Assembly: GCA_947167215.1 (NCBI GenBank)
Contig: CAMVHE010000012.1
Coordinates: 1-58,156 of the forward strand
Reading direction: 5' to 3'
Source: an uncultured Clostridia bacterium
GTDB lineage: Bacteria; Bacillota; Clostridia; Christensenellales; Aristaeellaceae
DNA length: 58,156 nucleotides
In this document: positions 15,367 to 26,429 of the stretch, one piece after another
Numbering within the stretch: position 1 is the stretch's first letter
Layout of the letters: every line of letters starts with the position of its first letter
The notes under the pieces: generated by a model
The model's input: only the letters and a program-made list of their open reading frames with translations
The model's database searches: none
What the model was told of the DNA's origin: nothing
Program-made: the position numbers and the translations under genes

Positions 15367-16761
15367 ATGAACATGACACAGAAAGATGATTTTTTCTCCC
15401 GCCTGATCTCCATCGTACTCCCGCTTGCCCTCCAGGCATTCATGCTGGCCCTTGTCAGTGCAACAGATGCACTGATGCTCGGATTTGTGGACCAGACTTC
15501 CCTTTCCGCCGTATCCCTTGGCGGTCAGATTCAGTTTGTCCTGAATCTGTTCATCATCGGCATCACCGGCGGACTCAGCATCCTTGCTTCCCAGTACTGG
15601 GGCAAGGGAAACCACACTGTTATTGAACGCCTGATTCCGGCAAATCTGCTTTACATGAGCATCATCGGCTCGCTGGTGACCCTGGCCTGCCTGCTTTTCC
15701 CCAGAGGCATCATGCACTTTTTCACCAGTGAAAGCGACCTGATCGCCAGCGGGGCATCCTATCTTCGCACGGTAGCGCTGTCCTATATTCTCTGTACCGT
15801 TTCCCAGGTTTACCTGACCGTGCTCAAAACCACCGGCAGAGCCTCTGTAGCCTCCCGCATCAGTTCCCTGGCCGTCATCCTCAATATCGTGCTGAATGCC
15901 ATACTGATCTTCGGCCTGCTCGGCGCTCCAAAGCAGGGCATCGTCGGTGCCGCAGTAGCCACCGTCATTGCACGCGCCACCGAGCTGGTCTGCTCCATTG
16001 CTGCCGTAAGCAAGCCGACGGACATGGATATTCCCGGATCCGGCCGGAAGCAGGTTGTCATCCATATGTACTGGAACCGCCTCTTCGTTCCCCAGCCCGA
16101 ACTGATCCGGGATTTCTGGAAATACACCAGTCCGTTGCTGTTGGCTTCCCTGGTCTGGGGCATCGCCTACACCCTGTATTCCGTCATCATGGGCCATATG
16201 GGAAGCGATGCTGTGGCAGCCCATTCCATCACCGGAATCGCCAGAAGTCTGACGGCATGCTTTACAAGAGGCCTCGGCAATGGTGCCGGCATCATCGTCG
16301 GAAATGCGCTTGGTACCGGTAATCTTCCCCTCGGCAAGGAATACGGGAAGCGACTCACCCATCTTTCCATTATTGCCGGCATACTGACCGGACTTGTACT
16401 CATTGCCCTCTCCCCGCTCATCGTCGCCCTTGCTCCGCTGACTGAAACGGCCTCCGGATACCTGCAGGGCATGCTTATCTTCTGCGGCATCAATCTGATG
16501 TTTCAGTCGGTCAACCACACCGTGCTCGACGGGGTATTCTGTGCCGGCGGCGATTCTGCCTTCGATATGTACGGCAATATCGGCGCAATGTGGTGCTTTT
16601 CCCTTCCGGCGGGCTTCCTTGCCGCCTTCGTCTTCAAAGCCCCGCCGCTTCTTGTATACTGCATCGTCAATCTCGACGAGATTGTCAAAATCCCCGCGGT
16701 ATACCTTCGGTATAAGAAATATATCTGGCTTCGGGACCTCACCAGAAATACGGCTGATTAA
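15367..16761 (+). CDS. MATE family efflux transporter
   Basis: 464 residues with about 12 transmembrane helices in two similar halves. The first helix reads IVLPLALQAFMLALVSATDALMLGFV and is followed by the SAVSLGGQIQFVLN segment typical of the MATE/DinF group; LASQYWGKGN follows helix 2. MATE proteins export cationic drugs or metabolites using Na+ or H+ gradients; substrate unknown. An ATG at 15373 is an alternative start; the AGGAAGGA upstream is further away than usual. No signs of damage. Confidence 0.9.
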   Translation: MNMTQKDDFFSRLISIVLPLALQAFMLALVSATDALMLGFVDQTSLSAVSLGGQIQFVLNLFIIGITGGLSILASQYWGKGNHTVIERLIPANLLYMSIIGSLVTLACLLFPRGIMHFFTSESDLIASGASYLRTVALSYILCTVSQVYLTVLKTTGRASVASRISSLAVILNIVLNAILIFGLLGAPKQGIVGAAVATVIARATELVCSIAAVSKPTDMDIPGSGRKQVVIHMYWNRLFVPQPELIRDFWKYTSPLLLASLVWGIAYTLYSVIMGHMGSDAVAAHSITGIARSLTACFTRGLGNGAGIIVGNALGTGNLPLGKEYGKRLTHLSIIAGILTGLVLIALSPLIVALAPLTETASGYLQGMLIFCGINLMFQSVNHTVLDGVFCAGGDSAFDMYGNIGAMWCFSLPAGFLAAFVFKAPPLLVYCIVNLDEIVKIPAVYLRYKKYIWLRDLTRNTAD

Positions 16762-16875
16762 GCCGGCATGCTGGTTTTCCTTCCCTGCCGGATGAGCGGA
16801 CGCGAATGGGCCGTTCCGCATTTCCTTCTTCCTTTTAAGAAGCATGGCAGCAGGCACATCAAGGCATTTTTCTTG

Positions 16876-16881
16876 TATAAT
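16876..16881 (+). promoter_or_regulatory. -10 box likely serving rhaD-fucO
   Basis: TATAAT, with a partial -35 (GGCACA at 16853-16858) 17 bases upstream, implies a leader of about 160 bases. A second, weaker candidate (TTGTTT 16994-16999, GATATA 17017-17022) lies closer to the gene. Confidence 0.45.
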
Positions 16882-17045
16882 TCCGGACACTTTTTCATCA
16901 ATTTACGACATGGAAAAAAAGGACGATCTGTATTATCATCTGATGTGTTTCAGGAAGAAAAACCGGATATACCTTAAATTACTTAGTGTTTAATTGTTTC
17001 CCTTTCATCATAATCCGATATAAAAACATTTTGGAGGCAACTACA

Positions 17046-17858
17046 ATGAAGGACATTTTAACTGCACCTTTTGTCGTCGAAATGGTTCGTACGACAAGCA
17101 ACATGTATGCCCACGGATGGGATGAGCGCAACGGCGGAAATATTTCTCTGCTGCTCGAAGAGTCTTCTGTCAAGGAGTATCTTGACATTACCGCTGTAAA
17201 GCGGACCATTCCCACCGGTTTTGAAGCACCTGCACTCGAGGGCAAATACTTCCTGGTCACCGGCACCGGCAAGTATTTCAAAAATGTCGAAGTTGCTCCT
17301 GCAGTGAACCTCGGTATCGTCCGCCTGATCAACCAGGGTCGTGATGCCGAACTTCTGTGGGGTTACGAGGATGGCGGCCAATTCACCAGCGAATTCCCGG
17401 CACATATGATGAGCCACATGGCCCGTCTGGCAGTTGACCCGAAGAACCATGTCGTAATGCACTGCCACCCCGCCAATCTGCTGGCAATGACCTATGTCCA
17501 TACCCTGGATGAACGTGCTTTCACCCGTACGCTCTGGCAGATGTGCACGGAATGCATCGTGGTTTTCCCCGACGGCGTCAATGTTCTCCCCTGGATGCTG
17601 TGCGGCACCAATGAGATCGGTGAAGCCACCGCAGAAAAGATGAACACTGCACGTCTTGTGGTCTGGGCACAGCATGGCATCTACGGTGCCGGCAAGGATC
17701 TGGACGAAACCTTCGGCCTCATTGAAACCGCCGAAAAAGCTGCAGAAATCTATATGAAGATCGCCCATCTGCCTCTGGTCAATACCATCACGGACGAGCA
17801 GATGCATCAGCTGGAAGGCCGCTTCTCCGTCAAAGCCCGCGAAGGCTATCTCGATTAA
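17046..17858 (+). CDS. rhaD: rhamnulose-1-phosphate aldolase
   Basis: 270 residues, close to the 274 of the E. coli enzyme. Class II (zinc) aldolase: His139 and His141 in MHCHPAN, His210 in AQHGIYGAG and the catalytic Glu116 in TSEFPAH. It splits L-rhamnulose 1-phosphate into dihydroxyacetone phosphate and L-lactaldehyde. GGAGG stands before the ATG at 17046; an in-frame codon at 16986 has no ribosome site. It is followed after 18 bases by the lactaldehyde reductase. Isomerase and kinase genes (rhaA, rhaB) are not in the window. Confidence 0.95.
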   Translation: MKDILTAPFVVEMVRTTSNMYAHGWDERNGGNISLLLEESSVKEYLDITAVKRTIPTGFEAPALEGKYFLVTGTGKYFKNVEVAPAVNLGIVRLINQGRDAELLWGYEDGGQFTSEFPAHMMSHMARLAVDPKNHVVMHCHPANLLAMTYVHTLDERAFTRTLWQMCTECIVVFPDGVNVLPWMLCGTNEIGEATAEKMNTARLVVWAQHGIYGAGKDLDETFGLIETAEKAAEIYMKIAHLPLVNTITDEQMHQLEGRFSVKAREGYLD

Positions 17859-17876
17859 TCAAGGGAGGAGAATAAA

Positions 17877-19025
17877 ATGGCAGACCGTATTGTTCTTAAT
17901 CCTGTTTCCTATCATGGACATGGTGCTATCGAAAACATCGTACCCGAACTGACCCGCCGTGCCGTAAAGCACGTCTTTGTCGCCACCGATCCGGACCTCA
18001 TCAAGTTCGGCGTGGCCGCTAAGGTTACCGACCTTCTTGCCAAGGCCGAGATTCCTTTCACCGTTTACAGCGATATCAAGGCGAATCCGACCATTGAAAA
18101 CGTGCAGAACGGCGTTTCTGCCTTCAAGGCATGCGGCGCTGACGCCATCGTTGCCATCGGCGGCGGTTCCGCGATGGACACTTCCAAGGCCATCGGCATC
18201 ATTATCAACAACCCCGAATTTGCAGATGTCCGCTCCCTGGAAGGCGTTGCCCCCACGAAGCAGCATGCGGTGTTCACCATTGCAGTCCCCACCACTGCCG
18301 GTACCGCTGCTGAGGTGACCATCAACTACGTTATCACGGACGTTGAGAAGAAGCGCAAGTTTGTCTGCGTGGATGTCAACGACATTCCCGAGGTTGCTGT
18401 GGTGGATCCCGATATGATGTCCACCATGCCCCGCGGCCTTACCGCTGCAACCGGTATGGACGCACTGACCCACGCAATTGAAGGCTATATCACCAAGGGC
18501 CATTGCGCTATTTCGGATATGTTCCATCTCGAAGCAATCCGTCTCATCAGCCATAACCTGCGCGCTGCAGTTGCCAACGATCCGGACGGACGTGAAGGCA
18601 TGGCACTCGGCCAGTATATCGCAGGCATGGGCTTCAGCAATGTCGGTCTTGGCATTGTCCACTCCATGGCACACGGTCTTTCCGCACTTTATGACACTCC
18701 TCATGGCGTAGCCTGCGCCATCATCCTTCCCTTCGGCCTCGAGTATAACATGCCGGTAGCCGGCAAGCGTTATCGCGCCATCGGCAAGGCAATGGGCGTT
18801 GACGGCATCGACGCCATGGACGACGAATCCGCTGCACTCGCAACCATCGCCGCCGTCAAGAAGCTTTCCGCAGATGTCGGAATTCCCGCCAATCTGAAAG
18901 GAATCCTGAAGGAAGAAGACGTAGCCTTCCTCACCGAGTCCGCTTATGCAGATGCCTGCTGCCCCGGGAATCCCCGCGATACCAACACGGACGAGATTGC
19001 AGCACTCTATCGCAGCATGATGTAA
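17877..19025 (+). CDS. fucO: lactaldehyde reductase (iron-dependent alcohol dehydrogenase)
   Basis: 382 residues, as in E. coli FucO. NAD binding: GGGSAMDTSKA at 95-105. Iron ligands: Asp195, His199, His262 and His276 in GMDALTHAIEGY, GIVHSMAHGLSA and DTPHGVACA. It reduces L-lactaldehyde to 1,2-propanediol, regenerating NAD+ in fermentation. It completes the rhaD step next door and shares its transcript; GGGAGGAG precedes the ATG. The pairing argues for rhamnose or fucose as the carbon source. Confidence 0.95.
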   Translation: MADRIVLNPVSYHGHGAIENIVPELTRRAVKHVFVATDPDLIKFGVAAKVTDLLAKAEIPFTVYSDIKANPTIENVQNGVSAFKACGADAIVAIGGGSAMDTSKAIGIIINNPEFADVRSLEGVAPTKQHAVFTIAVPTTAGTAAEVTINYVITDVEKKRKFVCVDVNDIPEVAVVDPDMMSTMPRGLTAATGMDALTHAIEGYITKGHCAISDMFHLEAIRLISHNLRAAVANDPDGREGMALGQYIAGMGFSNVGLGIVHSMAHGLSALYDTPHGVACAIILPFGLEYNMPVAGKRYRAIGKAMGVDGIDAMDDESAALATIAAVKKLSADVGIPANLKGILKEEDVAFLTESAYADACCPGNPRDTNTDEIAALYRSMM

Positions 19026-19063
19026 AAAGAAATAGCTTTCCATTAAAAGGCCAATAGAAAAAA

Positions 19064-19098
19064 CCAGTTCGATCATGAATCGGACTGGTTTTTGCTTT
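19064..19098 (+). terminator. terminator after fucO
   Basis: CCAGTTCGAT pairs with ATCGGACTGG (one wobble), loop CATGA, followed by TTTTTG. An A-rich left flank makes it potentially bidirectional. Confidence 0.85.
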
Positions 19099-19318
19099 GT
19101 CAAGAAGCGGAAAGCCCTGTATAACCTGCCACTGAAAAATAGGCTATCCCCATCTGTTTGGTCATCCATACGGAATCCGCTGGGGTAAAAGCAATACCGT
19201 TTCATACTCCGTCTGGCAGAAGCGAATCCCATTACCGCCTGAAAGCTTTTGCAATAGTACGGGGACGTAAACAGACTGCAGAGAACAGTCCTGCTAATCC
19301 CCCATAATTCGCAGCATG

Positions 19319-19356
19319 CAAAAAAGCGCCGGATATCCGCAGATATCCCGGCGCCC
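19319..19356 (-). terminator. terminator of the secreted SH3 protein
   Basis: GCGCCGGGATATC pairs with GATATCCGGCGC (one bulge) followed by TTTTTT on the minus strand. The 220 bases between this and the fucO terminator hold nothing recognisable. Confidence 0.87.
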
Positions 19357-19394
19357 TGCCTGGTCTATTTCCTTTTTCCTTCCGACGGACACTT

Positions 19395-20372
19395 TTATCT
19401 GGAGTACGAAATATGCGGAGTAACCTCATCGCTGTAGATAAATCCGCAAGTGCCATTGATTTCAACATGCAGATAATTATCCGCCCGGACCCCCAGGACC
19501 GTCAGCCTTGAACCTCTGTCCACCCGAAGCAGTCCTGTGGACTGTACCGTAGGCTGCTTTCGGATTACTGCATTTTGACTGGTAACAGTCACAACGGGGC
19601 GTTCATCCGTCTGCACCCACTCCAGCAGATATTCCGAATCAAACCATCCCGTAACGCCGCCGACCCGGACCTCAATATAACCATTCTGCATTTTTCCGGT
19701 GGGAGCAGCCTCTGTACCCGGATAATACTTTCCAAGAGCTGTACTGTTTTTGGAAGCTTCCTTTCTCAGGTTGAGCCGGTTCCCCCTCCGGTTGGGATCC
19801 CACACATACAAATAACGGTTAGCGGATGCCGGCTGGGTTGATCCCGATCCTGCTTTTGAGAAAGAGAGCCGCGGGGTTGCCAGTTCCGAGGAAACGAATC
19901 CTACTGTGTCCGGACCGGCAATGACATGAAGCATCTTGCTTCCAACCCCCAGAACAGTAACCGCGGAACCGCTGTCGACCGCACCCATGTTGCTTCCGTT
20001 ATTATAGTCCCTGATGAAGACTCTTCTTCCATCGCTGGAACGCAGGACGACGGTAGGCCTTTCGTCCCGCACGGTATTCTGTTCGCTTCCAAAGGCAAGA
20101 TACTGGGTCTGCATATATCCTTCCAGTTCACCAATGCCGTTCCCCAATCCCACGCGAACACGGGAAAATCCGTTTCCAGCATCGCGAGCCAGAACCTGCA
20201 CCGCTGTTCCACTGTAATACTTGCCGTAGGACATTGCCGAAACGCTGGGCTTGGCCCTCAGGTTCAGCCTGTCACCCTGATTGTAATTCTTCACCGTAGC
20301 CCATTCAGCCAGAGCCGGAAGGGCAAAAATGCAAATCAATACAGCCGCGATGACCATAGCTTTCCTTTTCAT
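19395..20372 (-). CDS. secreted protein with SH3-type repeats
   Basis: 325 residues. A signal peptide (KRKAMVIAAVLICIFALPALA, cut before EWATV) is followed by repeated SH3-like modules: two with GDRLNLRAKPS or GNRLNLRKEAS motifs (near residues 35-90 and 195-250) and two related ones containing AVDSGSAVTVLGVGSKMLHV and RVDRGSRLTVLGVRADNYLHV, so the protein is an internal duplication of a two-module unit. Likely binds cell wall or extracellular polymer. The ATG at 20372 has GGAG nine bases upstream; the longer frame to 20546 is not supported. No promoter clear enough to report. Confidence 0.85.
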   Translation of the reverse strand: MKRKAMVIAAVLICIFALPALAEWATVKNYNQGDRLNLRAKPSVSAMSYGKYYSGTAVQVLARDAGNGFSRVRVGLGNGIGELEGYMQTQYLAFGSEQNTVRDERPTVVLRSSDGRRVFIRDYNNGSNMGAVDSGSAVTVLGVGSKMLHVIAGPDTVGFVSSELATPRLSFSKAGSGSTQPASANRYLYVWDPNRRGNRLNLRKEASKNSTALGKYYPGTEAAPTGKMQNGYIEVRVGGVTGWFDSEYLLEWVQTDERPVVTVTSQNAVIRKQPTVQSTGLLRVDRGSRLTVLGVRADNYLHVEINGTCGFIYSDEVTPHISYSR

Positions 20373-20909
20373 TGAACTTATCTCCTTCATGCTGTTTTGT
20401 TGGCGAAATAAGGAAATGAGACTAAAAGACAAATCTCCTCTCCAGGGCATTTCTGCAGTTTCCCTGTATCTTGAAGCATCCGTAATCCTCCGGAAAAGAC
20501 GGCCTCTCGAACGGTATACTGCAGTCACCTTTTTCTTCTCTGTCAATATAACGTTTGCATCCGTCCTTTTCTTCCGGGTTACCAGATACTACAAGCAGAA
20601 ATGTTATCCGCTTCGGTCGTTTCCGGAAAAGTCCATATGCCATTGTGTTTCCTGTCAAAAAACGCTTCTCAGCAGAGAAGCGCCAATGAATACCGTAACA
20701 TACTCAGAGAATCAACAGGAACGTCGAAACTGCACAGATACCTGCCTGTCATTACGTCGGGATGCCTTTACAGGCAGAAGCTCCGGCCCCACGGAATGAT
20801 CCGGTTGGCAAAACGATGGAGTTATCGTTTGCCCTCAGGGCCGAAGAAGATGAAAATCCAGCAGAAGACCTCCATCATGCTGAGATGCATTCAGGGACTC
20901 AAAATGGTA
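20373..20909. other. 537-base stretch without a supported gene
   Basis: Frames on both strands are short, lack ribosome sites and have atypical composition. A minus-strand TTGACA near 20549-20554 has no good -10 box. No terminator for rsmE was recognised here. A decayed gene cannot be excluded. Confidence 0.45.
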
Positions 20910-21629
20910 TCAGTCAAGCTCTCCCTTCAGAAGCATCACGCCTGCGATTGCAGAAATGGCAGCCGTTTCCGTGCGGAGGATGCGCGGACCCAGGGTAACA
21001 GGAACCGCAATATCCGCCAGCTGACCGATTTCTTCCGCATCGATGCCGCCTTCCGGTCCGATTAATATGCCTATCTTTTCCGCACTGTCGTGATTCAAAA
21101 CCACTCTGCGCAGACTTTCAGCATGTGCTTCTTCCCAGGGAACAAGCATCAGGTCCATGGAGCGCATGGCATCCCTGCATTGTGAAAGCGTCTGCACCGG
21201 TTCGATAACCGGTACCTGGACACGTCCGCACTGCTTTACTGCTTCTCTGGCAATTTTCTGCCACCGATCCACTTTCTTCGCTGCGTCCTTTTCATTCAGT
21301 TTTACAACACTTCTCTGCATGAAAACCGGTACAATCCATGCAATGCCGAGTTCTGTTGCCTTCTGAACAATCCATTCCATTTTATCCGCTTTGGGGAGCC
21401 CCATAAACAGCGTCACCTGGGTATGCGCTTCCGTGTCTTCCAGCGGCTGCAGTAGCCTGCAGCAGACATTTCCCTCTGTATCGGTGATTTCTGCCTTAAA
21501 GCGCGAATCTTCCACCACCAGTTCAACCATGTCCCCCGCTTTAAGACGCAGGACACGAAGCGCATGCTCGCTGTCCTCTGAAGACAGCCGTGCAAGCTCT
21601 CCATCCCGTGCTGCAAAAAAACGATGCAT
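20910..21629 (-). CDS. rsmE: 16S rRNA (uracil-1498-N3)-methyltransferase
   Basis: 239 residues matching RsmE in full: the N-terminal PUA-like part starts MHRFF with the HALRVLRLKAGD motif, and the SPOUT methyltransferase domain ends with IGPEGGIDAEEI and LGPRILRTETAAISAI, the knotted SAM-binding region. It methylates U1498 of 16S rRNA in the assembled 30S subunit. It lies six bases after prmA, the usual order in Bacillota. Confidence 0.96.
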   Translation of the reverse strand: MHRFFAARDGELARLSSEDSEHALRVLRLKAGDMVELVVEDSRFKAEITDTEGNVCCRLLQPLEDTEAHTQVTLFMGLPKADKMEWIVQKATELGIAWIVPVFMQRSVVKLNEKDAAKKVDRWQKIAREAVKQCGRVQVPVIEPVQTLSQCRDAMRSMDLMLVPWEEAHAESLRRVVLNHDSAEKIGILIGPEGGIDAEEIGQLADIAVPVTLGPRILRTETAAISAIAGVMLLKGELD

Positions 21630-21635
21630 AATCTT

Positions 21636-22580
21636 TTACTCCAGTCCTGCCACCAGGCAGACCCAGTCCCCCTTCTGAATGCGCTTTCTGAGCGTATATC
21701 CATGTACCGTCAGCGCATTCATCACATCTTCTTCGCGACTGTCAAGAATTCCGGAACAGATGAATGTTCCGTTCTTTTTCAGATGGGAGCGAACGGGTCC
21801 CGCCAGATAGCAGATAACGTCCGCAATAATATTGGCAACAATCACATCCGCGACTTCATCCTGTTTTTCGAGCAGATCTCCGTGGACGACACGGACGGTA
21901 TCCGCAAGACCATTTTTGATGACATTCTCTTTGGCGGTTTTCACCGCGTCCGCATCCAGGTCGATTGCAAGAACATCCGAGGCGCCAAGCTTTGCTGCAG
22001 CCAGTCCCAGGATTCCGCTGCCGGTGCCGACATCAATGCAGGTGCAACCCGGCGTAATCACATCTTCCAGGGTAGCAAGGCACATGCTGGTTGTTTCATG
22101 GCTTCCGGTACCAAACGCCATGCCCGGATCGATTTCAATGACAAGATCGGATGGAGCAGCGTCATATTTTTCCCAGCTCGGCTTGATCACCAGACGTTTT
22201 CCGGCTTTCATGGGTTTGTAATACTTCTTCCAGTTCTCCGCCCAGTCTTCATCTTTCACCTGCTCGGTGTCGATGTTCAGGGAGCCGATGTCAAATCCAA
22301 GCTGCATGGACAAGAGTTCCTTCATCTTCTCCGAGAGCCCGGGCAGCAGTTCCGCAGCATTGCTGGTCATGGGAAAAAATGCCTTGACCAGCACATCCTC
22401 TGCCATATGGGAGAGAACATCCTCATCAATCATGTCCCACATACCATCTTCTTTCCTGCTGGAAAGCACATCATAACGGTCTTCCACCTGGGTTCCTTCC
22501 GCCCCCGCATTCATGAGGACATCGCTGACCAGGTCAGCGCCCATGGTGGTGGTATGTATCGTCAGTTCAAGCCAATCCAT
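21636..22580 (-). CDS. prmA: ribosomal protein L11 methyltransferase
   Basis: 314 residues. The N-terminal substrate-binding domain (WLELTIHT) is joined to a Rossmann methyltransferase domain with PGMAFGTGSHETTSMCL, CIDVGTGSGILGLAAAKLGA and VVANIIADVI, all characteristic of PrmA. It trimethylates L11. It follows dnaJ but is separated from it by an intrinsic terminator, so it depends on readthrough or a weak promoter of its own. Confidence 0.96.
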   Translation of the reverse strand: MDWLELTIHTTTMGADLVSDVLMNAGAEGTQVEDRYDVLSSRKEDGMWDMIDEDVLSHMAEDVLVKAFFPMTSNAAELLPGLSEKMKELLSMQLGFDIGSLNIDTEQVKDEDWAENWKKYYKPMKAGKRLVIKPSWEKYDAAPSDLVIEIDPGMAFGTGSHETTSMCLATLEDVITPGCTCIDVGTGSGILGLAAAKLGASDVLAIDLDADAVKTAKENVIKNGLADTVRVVHGDLLEKQDEVADVIVANIIADVICYLAGPVRSHLKKNGTFICSGILDSREEDVMNALTVHGYTLRKRIQKGDWVCLVAGLE

Positions 22581-22598
22581 GATATTTCTCCTTCATCC

Positions 22599-22620
22599 AA
22601 AAAAGCGCAGAAACTGCGCT
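22599..22620 (-). terminator. terminator between dnaJ and prmA
   Basis: AGCGCAG pairs with CTGCGCT around a three-base loop, followed by a T run on the minus strand, directly after the dnaJ stop. Confidence 0.87.
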
Positions 22621-22621
22621 T

Positions 22622-23809
22622 TTATTTCTTATCCTTGCCAAATACTTCCCGGAACTTGTCCGCATTGGACTTCATGTAATCTGCCAGCTGATCGCCGAAA
22701 GATTTCCTGCGCTCGTATTCCCGTCCATTCAGGGAGTCCTCGAATTCACGCAGCAGGTTCTTCTGCTTCTCATTAAGATGTTTCGGAACCTCCACATGTA
22801 CCGTAAAGTAGAGATCCCCTCTACTGGTACCGCGGAACTGCTGAATGCCCTGATTGCGGATGCGGAAACGGGTTCCTTCCTGCGTACCCGCAGGAATATT
22901 ATACTTGGTGGATCCTTCCAGCGTGGGAACATCGATTTCTCCGCCAATCGCAGCCTGTGTAAAGGAAATCGGAACCTCACAATGGATGTCAAAACGATCC
23001 CGCTTGAAAATCTTGTGCGGTGCCACGGAGCAGGTAATATAGAGATCACCGGCGGGACCGCCATTGCGTCCGGGTTCACCTTCTCCGGGAATCGTCTTGA
23101 AGTTCTGTCCGTCATCGACACCAGCAGGAACCGTGATGTTAACCGTTCTCGTAATTCTGGAGAATCCGCTGCCTCCGCACTTGGAACAGCGTTCCTTAAT
23201 AACCTTGCCCTTGCCTCCGCACGCCTGGCACGTCCGCATGCTCTGGACCTGTCCAAACGGAGAATTCATGGTCACGCGCTGCTGGCCGGTTCCGCCGCAA
23301 ACCGTGCAATTGGTCGGGCTGGTACCCGGTTTTGCACCGGTACCGTGACAATTGTCACACACCGCATTACGCTGGAACTTGAATTCCTTCTTACAGCCGA
23401 AGGCCGCTTCCTCAAAGGTCAGACGCAGATTGTACTGAAGATCGCTGCCGCGTGTAGGGGCGTTCTGCCGCCGGCTCCTTGAACCGCCGCCAAATCCGCC
23501 GAACATGTCAAACAGGTCATCCAGATCGCCAAAACCGCTGAATCCGCTGAATCCGCTGCTATATCCGCCGCCGCCGCCCATCGTGGGATCCTCAAAGCCG
23601 AACTGATCATACCTTGCACGCTTCTGGGGATCGGAAAGCACCTCATAGGCTTCATTGACTTCCTTGAAACGGGCCTCCGCTTCCTTATCATCGGGATGCA
23701 AATCAGGATGGCAGGATTTGGCCGCTTTCCGGTAGGCTTTTTTCAGTTCATCATCAGAGGCGTTTTTATTGACGCCCAAAACCTCATAATAGTCTCTCTT
23801 ATCTGCCAC
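22622..23809 (-). CDS. dnaJ: chaperone protein DnaJ
   Basis: 395 residues, type I DnaJ: J domain with HPD (about 33-35), a Gly/Phe-rich linker (about 70-110), four zinc-binding CxxCxGxG repeats ([32 protein letters not shown]) and the two C-terminal substrate domains. It stimulates DnaK ATPase and delivers substrates. A GTG at 23809 is chosen because AGGTGG lies at the right distance and the protein then starts [13 protein letters not shown] like its homologues; two further GTGs upstream overlap that ribosome site. Confidence 0.95.
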   Translation of the reverse strand: MADKRDYYEVLGVNKNASDDELKKAYRKAAKSCHPDLHPDDKEAEARFKEVNEAYEVLSDPQKRARYDQFGFEDPTMGGGGGYSSGFSGFSGFGDLDDLFDMFGGFGGGSRSRRQNAPTRGSDLQYNLRLTFEEAAFGCKKEFKFQRNAVCDNCHGTGAKPGTSPTNCTVCGGTGQQRVTMNSPFGQVQSMRTCQACGGKGKVIKERCSKCGGSGFSRITRTVNITVPAGVDDGQNFKTIPGEGEPGRNGGPAGDLYITCSVAPHKIFKRDRFDIHCEVPISFTQAAIGGEIDVPTLEGSTKYNIPAGTQEGTRFRIRNQGIQQFRGTSRGDLYFTVHVEVPKHLNEKQKNLLREFEDSLNGREYERRKSFGDQLADYMKSNADKFREVFGKDKK

Positions 23810-23840
23810 AGCAGTCACCACCTGTCTTTAACGCACGCGC

Positions 23841-23866
23841 GCCGCCGTCACTTCTGTGGCGGCGGC
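23841..23866 (-). other. stable hairpin between dnaK and dnaJ
   Basis: An 11-bp GC-rich stem (GCCGCCGTCAC with GTGGCGGCGGC, one G-U) and four-base loop stand in the 104-base gap. There is no T run, so it more likely protects or marks processing of the dnaK mRNA than ends it. Confidence 0.6.
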
Positions 23867-23913
23867 CCCGTGCATGAAATGTGTTATATGACACCGGTCT
23901 GAACCGGATTTAA

Positions 23914-25785
<1,872 letters not shown>

Positions 25786-25801
25786 TTATGTGAAACGGGT
25801 G

Positions 25802-26374
25802 TCAGCCCGCAACCACCTTAACCATTGCATGCCGGATTACGTGGCCGGCAAGCTGATAACCTTTCTGCAGCACCATGCATACCGTTCCGGGTTCGCCCTC
25901 TTCGGAAGTTCCCTGCATTACCGCATTCATGGTCTGCGCATCAAAAGGCTGTCCCAGAGGATCTATTGTTTCGACTCCCATCTTGGTCAGGATATCCTTC
26001 ATCTGGCGCAGAACCATATCCACGCCTTCCCGCATCGGGGAATCTTCTGCAGCAGCATCCAGGGCGCGCTCCAGATTGTCAAGCACCGAAAGCATCTGGG
26101 AAAGGGTATCCCTTCTTCCATCATCATAGGCTTCCTTGCGAACCCCTTCGGTCCGTCTCCGGTAATTGGCGAATTCCGCCTTCTGCCGCTGAGCCAGATC
26201 CAGGTATTCGTCTGCCTGGGCTTTCTGCTTTTCAAGTTCCTTCTTAAGGGTCTCCACTGGGTCGACGTCCTCACAGGCTTCCTCTTTTTCTGCTTCTGCC
26301 GCGGTAGTTTCCTCCGCAGTCACCGGCTCGGCTGCCTGCTCTTCCGGTACTCGATTCTCAGTTTCTTCGTTCAT
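25802..26374 (-). CDS. grpE: nucleotide exchange factor GrpE
   Basis: About 190 residues. An acidic N-terminus leads into a long coiled coil (ETLKKELEKQKAQADEYLDLAQRQKAEFANYRRR) and the C-terminal wing domain with the family end pattern (GYQLAGHVIRHAMVKVV). It releases ADP from DnaK. The start at 26374 (MNEETEN, AGGA eight bases upstream) gives a typical acidic beginning; an ATG at 26452 with GGAGAG upstream, overlapping the end of hrcA, would add a lysine-rich 26-residue extension and is a real alternative. Confidence 0.94.
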   Translation of the reverse strand: MNEETENRVPEEQAAEPVTAEETTAAEAEKEEACEDVDPVETLKKELEKQKAQADEYLDLAQRQKAEFANYRRRTEGVRKEAYDDGRRDTLSQMLSVLDNLERALDAAAEDSPMREGVDMVLRQMKDILTKMGVETIDPLGQPFDAQTMNAVMQGTSEEGEPGTVCMVLQKGYQLAGHVIRHAMVKVVAG

Positions 26375-26429
26375 GCCCTTCGTCCTTTCCTTGCTGTTCT
26401 TCTTTCCATCCGGAAAGAGGAACCGCTTT

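Noticed and set aside
15286-16890. 534-residue open frame on the minus strand
   Set aside because: Antisense to the MATE transporter; no ribosome site or family.
17859-19232. 457-residue open frame on the minus strand
   Set aside because: Antisense to fucO, running through its terminator.
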